Source: Symsagittifera roscoffensis
Lineage: Eukaryota; Xenacoelomorpha; Acoela; Convolutidae
DNA: 64,000 nt
Assembly (NCBI RefSeq): GCF_963678635.1
Contig: NC_087062.1
Location: 94,089,845-94,153,844, forward strand
Direction of reading: 5' to 3'
The notes under the pieces are model-generated. The model saw only the letters and a program-made list of their open reading frames with translations. It did not search any database and was not told the origin of the DNA. Position 1 is the first letter of the stretch; every line of letters begins with the position of its first letter. Of the stretch, positions 20,468-30,144 are shown in pieces. The translations under genes and the position numbers were made by a program.

Positions 20468-20856
20468 TTAGTAAATATGGAGTTTGCTCTTTGTGAGTTA
20501 TGATATTGTACGCTTTTAATATATTCTAAGAATACTTTTGAAAATTCTAAGTCAAGATCGTCTGTTTGAATTACATATTTGCGGTGATTCGGATTTGGTG
20601 TACTGAATTCTATGGTGTAGATTCCATATTGTTGTGTTAAATTACATATATCTTTCAGATAATGTTCTATAAATTGTCTTTTGATTTTTACATCTGGGAA
20701 TTTTGTTTTGCATGGGCTGATTCCGGGTTCAATCAAATTTAGGAGTAAATTCTTGCAAAAGTCATGCTGCCCTCTATTATCGGGTGCATCTACGAGGAAG
20801 GGGTAAATGTCGTCGTCATCTGGACTATCGTCATTTTGAGTGTGGCTGTGGCTCAT
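20452..20856 (-). CDS. ORF b: 134-aa acidic-start protein of E1
   Basis: ATG start; overlaps ORF a by 26 bases in another frame. N-terminus is acidic (NDDSPDDDDIYPFL), then a folded-looking part with two Cys (HDFCKNLL; GISPCKTKF) and KRQFIEHYLKDIC. It ends where ORF c opens at -1, which makes a b-c fusion by frameshift plausible. Not recognised. Confidence 0.55.
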   Translation of the reverse strand: MSHSHTQNDDSPDDDDIYPFLVDAPDNRGQHDFCKNLLLNLIEPGISPCKTKFPDVKIKRQFIEHYLKDICNLTQQYGIYTIEFSTPNPNHRKYVIQTDDLDLEFSKVFLEYIKSVQYHNSQRANSIFTNEVLQ

Positions 20857-21298
20857 TTTTTCGTTTAATGACTGTTAATATATAACTATCGATGTGTCTA
20901 ATTGGTTGATTCCAATTATACAAGTGTACTGGTTTGTGTTTATATTGCTTTTTTTTTCTTCTTTTTTTTCTTTTTGATGAATTTGAAGTTGTTTCTGAGT
21001 CGGAAAAATATAATTGATCGTGAATGGGACAATTTTTATCAATTGATTCTTTTAATTTATAGAGTTCATCTAAATTGCTGGCTTCTGATTCTGAAAATGC
21101 GTTTCTTTTTTTTGAAAATCTTTTTCGTGTGATTTGTCTTTGTTTGTTTATTATATTTCTTTTTTTTGTTAGTCGTTTTGTTCTAATATATCCAACTGTT
21201 TGTGTATGAGGTGTGATTACAAGATCGTATTTTTTGTTATCTATTTCACAGTTGTGTAAAACGATTGTTTGTTTATTTCCTAGATTTTTGAATGACAT
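20831..21298 (-). CDS. ORF a: 155-aa basic protein, first ORF of E1
   Basis: ATG start, first substantial sense ORF after the leader. Very basic: KRLTKKRNIINKQRQ and SKRKKRRKKKQYKHK look like nuclear or nucleolar localisation or RNA-binding tracts, with an acidic Ser patch (FSDSETTSNSS) between. Position before Gag and charge suggest an accessory RNA-binding protein. No homologue recognised. Confidence 0.55.
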   Translation of the reverse strand: MSFKNLGNKQTIVLHNCEIDNKKYDLVITPHTQTVGYIRTKRLTKKRNIINKQRQITRKRFSKKRNAFSESEASNLDELYKLKESIDKNCPIHDQLYFSDSETTSNSSKRKKRRKKKQYKHKPVHLYNWNQPIRHIDSYILTVIKRKNEPQPHSK

Positions 21299-22521
21299 AA
21301 GTTTTAGGATGAGGGATGCAAAAAGTTGTTAGATGATGTCTACTTTCTTAAACTGTTAGTCCTTACGATTTTTTGGTTAGCTTAACCTGGGTCTATTTGT
21401 TCAGGGTTGGAGAGAAAAGTATATCGATTCCGAAGAATGATTTTTTACTTTCTCGTGGCTAGTATAAGCTAAGGTGTTAACTTACTTAATCTTACTTAGG
21501 GGTAGTGATTGTGTTCAAGGGTTGGAGAATAGTAAATCGATCCACAAGGTTCAGGTATAATTAGAACTCGAGTAGTTCGTTAGATACTATTTTAAACTTA
21601 CTAAGTCTAAGATTTATCCTGGGTCTGGTAAGAGGAGGGTTCAAGTGAAGGATGAATAACCGAAGTTCTTCACTGTTTATCCTAATTTGAATGGTTAGTT
21701 TTGTTAATTTGTTAATTTCTATTAGTCTTGGGTTTTTTGGGAGGGTTGGATAGTGAATCGACGTTTGAGGTCGTTAGACACTTGCTAAGTGGGTGGGGGA
21801 GATCAAAATTGTTCTTTTTGATCCAAGGATTGGCCTTGATGATCAAGTTTTAAATTTAGTGAAATAGAAAATTAATTAAGATCCAAGGATAAGCCTTGAT
21901 GATCTGATTTTAAAATTAAGTGGATTTAAGTTTAAAATGGTTTAAATTTATATAAGAAAAATATTTAGTTTTTTAATGATATTAGTGAGCTTATGATTGC
22001 TGTTATGTTTAGGTGATGAAGCTGGAACAACAGATGATTTTATGATTACTAACAGTTTATTGTCATTCTACTAATTTTTGTTTTTATTTTCAATAAATAT
22101 TTTCCAAACATGTTTTATATAGTACTGCAGAATCTAGGGCACGATCCGAGATTTTTTTATCAATCGTTATTGTATATTAATAATTTTGTTTAGCGCATGA
22201 AATGATCATGAAGATTGACTTCAAGATTTTATGTTTGCAAATGAAAATCCAAACTCATTGCTAATAAAATTCTAAATATAAAAGTTTGTGTTGGCTTTTG
22301 CCGTACTATCATATAACTATATGGTAAGTTTCTACTTTGTCGTATGTCGTCTCTGGTTTGAGGTCTTCTTACGATTTCGGGTAGTTCTGTTATCGTTCGG
22401 AATATTGGCTCTGATCTATTGAGTCGTAGAGACATTTCGATTAAATTATCGTCGTATAACATTTTGAAAATGTTTTGTCTCAATTCTAATCTAATTTTGT
22501 TTAATTCTAAGCTATTAAGGT
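21299..22521 (-). other. E1 leader with repeated motif, leader frame and candidate splice donor
   Basis: About 1.2 kb. Plus-strand AGGGTTGGA...ATCGA occurs three times (21403-21430, 21518-21543, 21742-21763), and GATCCAAGGAT..GCCTTGATGATC occurs twice (about 21820 and 21880). Starting at the primer site, a minus-strand frame runs to 22229 (with LRLNRSEPIFRTITELPEI) and is cut by GTAAGA at 22372-22367, a good 5' splice donor. Such leaders often hold packaging signals; function here is inferred only. Confidence 0.5.
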
Positions 22522-22529
22522 CTTGTTCG

Positions 22530-22547
22530 AGACTTATGGTCGCACCA
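22530..22547 (-). other. E1 primer-binding site
   Basis: On the minus strand, two bases inside the 5' LTR, comes TGGTGCGACCATAAGTCTCG. Its complement ends ...GGTCGCACCA, preceded by GTTCGAGA, which looks like a tRNA T-loop, so the primer is the 3' end of a tRNA. The isoacceptor is not identified. E2 has TGGTGCGACCACTGAGG at its own site (39042), sharing the first 11 bases. Confidence 0.8.
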
Positions 22548-22549
22548 GA

Positions 22550-23688
22550 TGAGTTATGGGCAATGTGGTTAACTCATATAGTAATTTCGGATAGGGTACA
22601 CCGTCTGCTCGTCACGCTATCTTATTTTCGGCCGGATAGATTCGTGCAACTTCTTAGTCTAATACCGATCCTAATCTTACTCTTATACTATCTAGTCTCA
22701 GGTTGTTTAACTAGTCTCTGCTAGGCTCAATAGATCTAGGGTATACTGGTTTATTGCGGCTGCTGAAGTTCTCTTAGAGAGGCAACTAAATTCTAAGTTA
22801 AATTCAAATCTCTCTGGTGCTGAAATTACAAGTAATTTCAGCATTTACAAATAAGTGGGTTGTTAGTTAGATGGATCATGATTGGTTAATATTAAATACT
22901 TTACAGTGGTAAAATATCTAATTTATCCAATCATAAAATATAGTTTAGATCACGTTCCATCCATCCGGGTTTTACAGAGTTTTTTAGAATTATCTTTCTG
23001 CAATTCAAAGGATGGATGATGGACGTTGGTATTTGGCGAACATCGTACTTTTGTCCGGTTTCTCTTTGTTAGAGAAGTTCCAGGACGCTGGAGTGAGGGG
23101 CATCAATCGTCGTGTCTTCTTGTGACAACAATGGTGTTTCCCAATGAAATCAATCTGATTTCAGAATGGTTTGCTATGACAGGTTTTTCTGTTTTATGTA
23201 GAGAACTTCTTTTGTGTTCGACCTCGTCTGGGAATGGCGTGGAGATTGTGCGTGGAGGGGATGCCTTGTAACTCGGATCTGTAGGTATACTTGAACATCG
23301 AGGTGGTCATTGGTCTAGTTCAATGAAGTCCTTTTCTGCGAAGTCAAGTCGTACTCTAAATCCTTTGAGTTTGTGATTGTGGACGGCATATCGGTTTGTG
23401 GTTGGCCATTCTTTTTTAAGTGTAGTGGGGTCATTTTGTCTTTGGATGTTCGTCTTTGTTGTTGTGTGCTGATCTATATACTGCAAAGTATAGTTTACAT
23501 TTTATAAAATTTTTATTAGTTCAGTGTTTTAATTATGATTTTGGTTAGTTGTTTTCACAAAAGCATTTTGGTTTAGTTCGGTTATTTTGAAGAGTTACTC
23601 ACCCTTGAGTACCTCTTATTAAAAATAGAAGTGTGGTCACAAAGCGTGGATATGCGCGGTGGGTTAGGCCGGCTATAGAGCATGCTCA
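22550..23688 (-). repeat. E1 5' LTR
   Basis: 1139 bp, TGAG...CTCA, about 98% identical to 4087-5226. It contains the element promoter. A minus-strand TATAAA lies at 23516-23511 in an AT-rich context and is conserved in the other LTR (5043-5038); this is only a candidate. The primer site position confirms the inner boundary. Confidence 0.93.
23511..23516 (-). promoter_or_regulatory. Candidate TATA box in E1 5' LTR
   Basis: TATAAA on the minus strand within TTTTATAAAATG, identical in both LTRs. No start site can be assigned, and AT-rich DNA produces such motifs often. Confidence 0.3.
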
Positions 23689-24124
23689 GGACACCCTTCC
23701 ACCTTCCCCCACACCTGCCTCCTCACCCTCTTCACGTTTATACTCGCAGTTTACCACCCCAAGATTTTACTTCTCCCCGATGAGGGAGGGTGGCGGAACC
23801 GTGAAATTTTGCATGGCGAACAGATTTCAACGCTTTTTTGCGCCATACCTTGCATGGTAAGATCACGTATTCAGCCATAATATTATGTAAAACAACCAAG
23901 TAAATTGGAAACTTGAAATGGGGGGGGGGAGTGGAAAAGAAACCCCATGATCTCAAAGGAAGGTGAACTAAAGATTTTGTTTTGAGTTTAGCTTCGCTAT
24001 TCCGACCACCTCGCCAGCTCTCTCTCCCTTTATTTTCACTCCCACTTGGAGTTATGAAAAGTTATGTTACTTGCACCCCCAACGTAACAGAGGGGGGGGG
24101 GGGGGTGTTGCAGGCAACTAACTC
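23689..24124. other. Right flank of E1; MITE-like sequence without gene
   Basis: Pyrimidine-rich start matching the repeat at 25010-25080, then a block (TGCATGGCGAACAGATTTCAACG; GTAAGATCACGTATTCAGCC) related to the subtype A interior, ending in a G-run and GTGGAAAAGAAACC. The same block recurs at 25110-25260 and 27565-27720. Confidence 0.6.
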
Positions 24125-24592
24125 ACCTTTTTATATCCCCAAGTGTAGGGAGGATAAACTGGGGGAGGGGCGGATTTAAGATAAACATGGAGGGGGATAC
24201 GGAAGGAAGGAGGTACATAAATTGAATAAGGAACATAATTTACTTCTTCCCGATGAGGGAGGGTGGGGGAACCTGTAACAAGTGGAGTGGAGGGGGATTT
24301 GTGGTGGGAAAATAGAAAGAGCCGACGTTTGTAAGATTGTAACTCGCACTAGAATTTCATAGAAAATAATTGATTAAAAAGGATTTTTGACAAACGAATT
24401 AACCCATATAGTCAATTTTCATGAGCGATCTACTAATAAAAATGGATTTTTAGTAGATTTTATTTGTTTTTTTTTTCAGCAATTAAAAATCCAATTTCAT
24501 ACTTTTCGATCGTTTATGATCCATATTTGTTTCAATATAATCAATTACTTTTTGTTCGAAAGCTCCGGAAAATTGATTTGTTTGTAAATATG

Positions 24593-25001
24593 AACTAGTT
24601 ACTCAATGTTTTGCAGCGTTCTGCAAAACTACAACCTGCAAAACCTTGGGTAACTAAGAGGGTGTGTGCGGAGTTGCAAGGGTGTGAGTGGGGTGTTGGA
24701 AGGGGTGAAGGGGGAGAGAAGATGTCGAAGTTGGAGGGGGATGTACACAGGTTTGAACATAGGTTTGAAATTGTTACTTCGGGTTGTAGTTTTGCAAATT
24801 GCAGCAAAACATTGAGTAACTAAGATAAACTAGTTACTCAATGTTTTGCAGCGTTCTGCATAACTACAACCCGAAGTAACAAGTTCAAACCTATGTTCAA
24901 ACCTGTGTACATCCCCCTCCAACTTCGACATCTTCTCTCCCCCTTCACCCCTTCCAACACCCCACTCACACATTTGCAACTCTGCATACACCCTCTTACC
25001 C
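24593..25001. repeat. Large inverted repeat
   Basis: 24657-24822 is the near-perfect reverse complement of 24836-25001 (arms about 165 bp). The left arm alone (about 24598-24822) also has its own inverted ends, GTTACTCAATGTTTTGCAG and CAAAACATTGAGTAAC, so it may be a short inverted-repeat transposon or a fold-back duplication. Unit 2 (27325 on) has only the right arm. Confidence 0.75.
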
Positions 25002-25608
25002 CACACAAACCCGTCCACCTTCCCCCACACCCGCTTCCTCGCCCCCTTCACGTTTATACTCGCAGTTTACCAGCCCAAGATTTTACTTCTCCCCGATGAG
25101 GGCGGGTGGTCGAACCGTGAAATTTTGCATGGTGAACAGATTTCAATACATTTATTCTCCATACCTCACATCGTAAGATCACGCATTCAGTCACAATAAT
25201 ATGTGAAACAACCAAGAAAATTGAAAATTTGGACTGTGGGGTAAAGAGGAAAAGAACACCCCCTTGGTCTAAAAGGAAGGTAAACCAAAGATTTTTTGTT
25301 TTGATTTTATCTTCACTACCCCAACCATCTCGCCAGCCCTCTCTCCCTTAGTTTAAACCCCCCATTTGGGGGTCATAAAGTGTTAAGTTACCTGCACATC
25401 CAACGTAACAAAGGGGGGAAGGTCGTGTTGCAGGTAACTAACTCCCCTTTATATACACACAAGTGGAGATAATTATGCTGGGGGATACGGAGGGAAGTAA
25501 GGACATAATTTGAATTAGGAAATAAGATTGGATAAGAGTCTGAAAAAAACTCAGCAAAAGTTGAGATATTTAGAAAATGTCTAGATTAAATTTTTCAGAC
25601 AAATTTTG

Positions 25609-25774
25609 GGCTCTTTTCCAGTCTGCGTCCCTTTGATTTTTTCTGAAATGCAAAAAATGTGTCTATAAGTGAACAACTTTTTACAACCTTTCCCACATGC
25701 AAAAAGCCGTGTGGATATTTTTTGAGCAGCTTAATTTTGCAATTTTACGAGGTGGGGAAAGTTGGAAAAGAACC
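25609..25774. mobile_element. MITE, subtype C, with 8-bp target duplication
   Basis: GGCTCTTTTCCAGTC ... TTGGAAAAGAACC, 166 bp, shorter by an internal deletion than its duplicate at 28091. AAATTTTG flanks both ends (25601-25608 and 25775-25782). Confidence 0.82.
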
Positions 25775-25813
25775 AAATTTTGGGAAAAAATTATGAAATT
25801 CCATTTTAATCGG

Positions 25814-26029
25814 TGTCATAGTGATTAAATTAGTTCACAATTTGATTTCAGTTTCATTCTAGTTGTTGAAATCTAGTTAACCTATCTGTCTGGCGCTAAC
25901 TGGTAATTAACTTTCGGAGTTGTCTGTCACCTTTGGATGACCGCTATTTCCTTGTCTCTGACTAACTTTGTATATTGCAGTCTTTAACTTTAACGTACAA
26001 AATTTACTTATCGAAACCGTCTTTTCACA
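25814..26029 (+). repeat. Solo LTR of a Ty3-like element with TCGG target duplication
   Basis: 216 bp, starting TGTCATAG and ending CTTTTCACA. TCGG is repeated on both sides (25810-25813 and 26030-26033), the 4-bp duplication expected for Ty3/gypsy. The LTR recurs at 28347 and 28888, where a gag remnant lies between the two copies. Confidence 0.85.
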
Positions 26030-28090
26030 TCGGTTATAATTGAAAAAAAAAGAATTTTATTGACTCGATAAAAAAAGGATTATAATCAGTTTTCAATCGA
26101 TTATAATCATTTATTTTGTCTTTCGAGGAGACTGAGAAATTCTAATATAATCGATTAAGGCCCACGAAAAAACCCAGTGCGGGAAGTGATTTTTAGCTTG
26201 GAGATTGTAAGTTTGTCGATATTTAGTTTGACTTTGAATGGTTTTCAGGAGAAGAAATACATTCTTCACAGGCTGCTATTTTTTTAGTTTGAAAAAATTC
26301 TACAGCAAAAGCAAAAAAAAACTGGAAAAAATATATTTTTGTTTTTGGGAATAGAAATAAATAAGGCAACCAGGAAGGGGCGGATCTAGGATTTTCTCGA
26401 GGGGAGGGAGGCAGATTTTCAAAAAATGTTCTAAAATTTTTTCAACTTTTTTTTAGATCGACCAAATTGATTTTCCGAACTCTCGCCAAGCACTAAAAAT
26501 TCCCTATATGGGACAAAGTTTCTGCGCCGCAGGCAAAATTTTGAAAAAAGGGCCAAAAAATTTCCTTTTTTTGGCGCGCGCTCCCACCTCAAAATTAGTA
26601 TATATGGGCCAAAGTCGCCCTATATCGGCCCAACAACAAAAATGGATATCTCAAAACTGAACAATGAGGAGAGTAGGCCCCCACCTGTAAAATTTTACAA
26701 ATTAAAAATTTGTTCACATTATTCGATTTTTATGAAAAGTGACTAATAAGGCCATGGCAAAAATATTTGGTCTTCATAGTTAACCTTGTAAAACCACTCG
26801 TTACACCATAAAAGTGATGCTCGAGTGAGGTGGGGGGGAAAGGAAAAAGAGCCACCCTTTTATATCCCCAAGTGTAGGGAGGATAAACTGGGGGAGGGGC
26901 GGATTTGAGATAAACATGGAGGGGGATACGGAAGGAAGGAGGTACATAAATTGAATAAGGAACATAATTTACTTCTTCTCAATGAGGGAGGGTGGGGGAA
27001 CCTGTAAAAAGTGGAGTGGAGGGGGATTTGTGGTGGGAAAATGGAAAGAGCCGACGTTTGTAAGATTGTAACTCGCACTAGAATTTCATAGAAAATAATT
27101 GATTAAAAAGGATTTTTGACAAACGAATTAACCCATATAGTCAATTTTCATGAGCGATCTACTAATAAAAATGGATTTTTAGTAGATTTTATTTGTTTTT
27201 TTTTCAGCAATTAAAAATCCAATTTCATATTTTTCGATCGTTTATGATCCATATTTGTTTCAATATAATCAATTACTTCTTGTTCAAAAGCTCCGGAAAA
27301 TTGATTTGTTTGTAAATATGAACTATTAACTCAATGTTTTGCAGCGTTCTGCAAAACTACAACCCGAAATAACAAGTTCAAACCTATGTTCAAACCTGTG
27401 TACATCCCCCTCCAACTTCGAAATCTCTCTCCCCCTTTAACCCTTCCAACACCCCACTCACACCCTTGCAACTCCGCACACACCCGCTTCCTCACCCCCT
27501 TCACGTTTATACTCGCAGTTTTCCATCCCCAAGATTTTACTTCTCCCCGATGATGGAGGGTGGTGGAACCGTGAAATTTTGCATGGTGAACAGATTTCAA
27601 CACATTTTTGCGCCATACCTCACATCGTAAGATCACGCATTCAGTCACTATAATATGTGGAACAACCAAGAAAATTGAAAATTTGGACTGTGGGGTAAAG
27701 AGGAAAAGAACACCCCCTTGGTCTAAAAGGAAGGTAAACCAAGGATTTTGTTTTGATTTTATCTTCAGTACCCCAACCATCTCGCCAGCCCTCTCTCCCT
27801 TAGTTTAAACCCCCCATTTGGGGTTATAAAGAGTTAAGTTACCTGCACATCCAACGTAACAGAGGGGGAAGGTCGTGTTGCAGGTAACTAACTCCCCTTT
27901 ATATACACCCAAGTGGAGGGAGGATAAACTAAGGGAGGGGCGGGTTTGAGATAAACATGCTGGGGGATACGGAGGCAAGGAAGGACATAATTTGAATAAG
28001 GAAATAAGATTGGATAAGAGTCTGAAAAAAACTAAGCAAAAGTTGAGATATTTAGAAAAAGTATAGATTAAATTTTTCAGACAAATTTTG

Positions 28091-28307
28091 GGCTCTTTTC
28101 CAGTCTGCATCCCTTTGATTTTTCTGAAATTCAAAAAATGTGTCTTTTAAAAAAAAATTTTTCATGTAATAAACTGCATCAAAACGTGACAGCGTGAACA
28201 AGTGAACAACTTTTTACAACCTTTCCCACATGCAAAAAGCCGTGTGGACATTTTTTGAGCAGCTTAATTTTGCAATTTTACGAGGTGGCGAAAATTGGAC
28301 AAGAACC
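28091..28307. mobile_element. MITE, subtype C, duplicate of the copy at 25609
   Basis: 217 bp with the same flanks (AAATTTTG left, AAAATTTG right) because it was duplicated with its surroundings. Retains about 50 bp that the unit 1 copy has lost (CATGTAATAAACTGCATCAAAACGTG region). Confidence 0.8.
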
Positions 28308-28346
28308 AAAATTTGAGAAAAAATGATGAAAATCCATTTTGATTGG

Positions 28347-29100
28347 TGTCATAGTGATTAAATTAGTTCACAAATTGATTTCAGTTTCATTCTAGTTGTT
28401 GCAATCTAGTTAACCTATCTGTCTGGCGCTAACTGGTATTCAACCTTCGGAATTGTCTGTCACCTTTGGATGACCGCTATTTCCTTGTCTCTGACTAACT
28501 TTCTATATTGTTTTAATTTTAACGTACAAAGTTTACTTATCGAAATCGTCTTTTCACATGGCGCAGCCATCAGGTCAGAGTGGGGGGACCCACTGAGAAT
28601 TACGTCGTTTTGGCCCCCTAAGTTAGCCGAACCACCAATGTTATGGGAGTTTTGGTTCAATCGATTTCAATGGGGAATAGTGGCCAAACACGGTATCAAT
28701 CCGAAAATTTTTTACTTCGCCAGCACGCTATCAACAGCTCAAATTACGGCCCTACCAGAGGAGGTAGATGGGAAAACATTGGCTGGCGGCCGAGCAAACA
28801 TTGATATCGAATTTTTACCTGTGCCTGGGGGAAAACGGGCAGGATGAATTCCACAGGAGAAGACCACACCTGGATCTAGCTTCAACACGATTAATTTGGT
28901 TCACATTTTGATTTCAGTTTCATTCTAGTTGTTGCAATCAAGTTAACCTATCTGTCTGGTGCTAACTGGTACTTAAGCTTCGGATTTGTATGATGACCGC
29001 TATTTGGATGACCGCTATTTCATTGTCTCCGACTAACCTTTTATATTGCAGTACATAACTTTAAGGTACAAAATTTAATTATCGAAACCGTCTTTTCACA
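28347..29100 (+). mobile_element. Truncated Ty3-like provirus: LTR, gag remnant, LTR
   Basis: 5' LTR 28347-28558 ends CTTTTCACA and is followed at once by TGGCGCAGCC, a primer site of the tRNA-Ser type used by several gypsy-like elements. About 300 bp of gag follows, then a 3' LTR from about 28888 to 29100. The left flank TTGG and right flank TCGT are decayed forms of the TCGG seen around the solo LTR in unit 1. Everything after the start of gag is missing. Confidence 0.82.
28558..28858 (+). pseudogene. gag N-terminal remnant of truncated Ty3-like element
   Basis: ATG overlaps the last LTR base and the primer site (MAQ start). A one-base change in the GTGGGGGGACC run moves the frame, after which SFWPPKLAEPPMLWEFW, NRFQWGIVAKHG and TALPEEVDGK match the gag at 35281-35628. 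The two are clearly from one family. Short of the zinc knuckle and any Pol. Confidence 0.8.
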
Positions 29101-29623
29101 TCGTTTTATAATTGAAAAAAAAAGAGAATTTTATTGGCTCGATAAAAAAAGGATTATAATCAGTTTTCAATCGATTATAATCATTTATTTTGTCTTTCGA
29201 GGAGACTGATCATGAGAAATTCTAATATAATCGATTAAGACCCACGAAAAAATCCAGTGCGGGAAGTGATTTTTAGCTTGGAGATTGTAAGTTTGTCGAT
29301 ATTTAGTTTGACTTGGAATGGTTTTCAGGAGAAGAAATAAATTCTTCACAGGCTGGTATTTTTTTAGTTTTAGTTTATTTTTTCAACTTTTTTTAGATCG
29401 ACCAAATTGATTTTCCGAACTCTCCCAAAGCACTAAAAAGTCCCTATATGGGCCAAAGTTTCTGCGCCGCAGGCAAAACTTTGAAAAAAGGGCCAAAAAA
29501 TTTCCTTTTTTCTGCGCGCGCTCCCACCTCAAAATTAGTATATATTGGCGCCAAAGGCGCCCTTTGAAAATTTTCAGGGCCCATCAACAAAAATGGATAT
29601 CTCAAAATTGAACAATGAGGCAA

Positions 29624-30007
29624 GTAGGCCCCCACCTGCAAAATTTTGCAAATGAAAAATTTGTTCACATTATTCGATTTTTAATAAGGCCATGGCAAAA
29701 ATATTTGGTCTTCATAGGTAACCTTGTAAAACCACTCGTTACACCATAAAATTGGGCTCTTTTTCCTTCCCCCCCCCCCACCTGACGCCAGTTTCAACTT
29801 ATTAGTGTAACGAGAGGTTTTACGAGGTTGAGTATGAAGACCAAATATGTTTGTCGTGGCCTTATTAGTCTGTATGTAATTTTTCATAACAATCGGACAA
29901 TGTTGTCAATAAATTTACATGTAAAAATTTGCAGGTGGGGGGAAGGAAGAAGAGCCTAAAATTGATGCTCGTGTGAGGTGGGGTGGGGGGGGGGAGGAAA
30001 AAGAGCC
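29624..30007. mobile_element. MITE, subtype B, split by nested subtype B
   Basis: Left part 29624-29754 and right part 29957-30007 form one subtype B element (right end GGAGGAAAAAGAGCC). The next flank, CGGCGAGTATGAGCG, recurs after the copy ending at 31774, so this MITE was also part of a duplicated block. Confidence 0.8.
29755..29956. mobile_element. MITE, subtype B, nested, with 8-bp target duplication
   Basis: 202 bp, GGCTCTTTTTCCTTCC ... GGAAGGAAGAAGAGCC, inserted in opposite orientation in another B element. TAAAATTG is exactly repeated at 29747-29754 and 29957-29964. Confidence 0.9.
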
Positions 30008-30144
30008 GGCGAGTATGAGCGTCTAAGATTGTCAAAAACTAATTTCTTTTATGTTCAATTTGAGATAATTTCACAGCAGTGATGACTTAGACGGCAAAAA
30101 AATACACCGATTGATATCTATGATGCTTAGGCTAGAAAAGAAGA

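Larger units (their letters stand above)
4087..23688 (-). mobile_element. E1: giant env-bearing LTR retroelement, 19.6 kb
   Basis: Two direct LTRs (4087-5226 and 22550-23688) with TGAG...CTCA ends bound an internal region read on the minus strand. A primer-binding site lies 2 bp inside the 5' LTR. Order in the sense direction: leader, ORF a, ORF b, ORF c, Gag, protease, linker, RT-RNase H, integrase, two small membrane ORFs, ORF Y, Env, ORF X, 3' LTR. RT, RNase H and integrase are Ty3/gypsy-like with retrovirus-style envelope. Typical Ty3-like elements are 5-8 kb, so this is unusually long, and the excess is mainly in three frames before Gag and about 6 kb downstream of integrase. I counted about 21 differences between the LTRs (1.8%), so insertion is fairly recent, yet several ORFs are broken. 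No target-site duplication is visible. Confidence 0.9.
24125..26853. repeat. Segmental duplication, unit 1
   Basis: Matches 26854-29750 in order over most of its length: the CCAAGTGTAGGGAGG block, the AACTCGCACTAGAATTTCATAG block, the pyrimidine-rich block, the MITE at 25609, the LTR at 25814, the ATCAGTTTTCAATCGATTATAATC block, the TCTGCGCCGCAGGC block and a subtype B MITE end (about 26680-26853). Differences from unit 2: an extra inverted segment at 24593-24832 and a solo LTR in place of a truncated provirus. Confidence 0.85.
26854..29750. repeat. Segmental duplication, unit 2
   Basis: Second copy of 24125-26853. Carries the same MITE and the same LTR insertion site, but here the insertion is LTR, gag remnant, LTR. 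The shared insertion site shows that the Ty3-like element was present before the duplication and that the two copies then lost different parts. Confidence 0.85.

Noticed and set aside
22825-22845. LTR palindrome as a Rho-independent terminator
   Set aside because: No bacterial context, 2-base loop and no T-run; a eukaryotic LTR is certain from the primer site and Pol.
24595-25099. Four overlapping 65-75 codon frames on both strands
   Set aside because: Produced by the inverted repeat; the same pyrimidine-rich sequence gives open frames in several directions.
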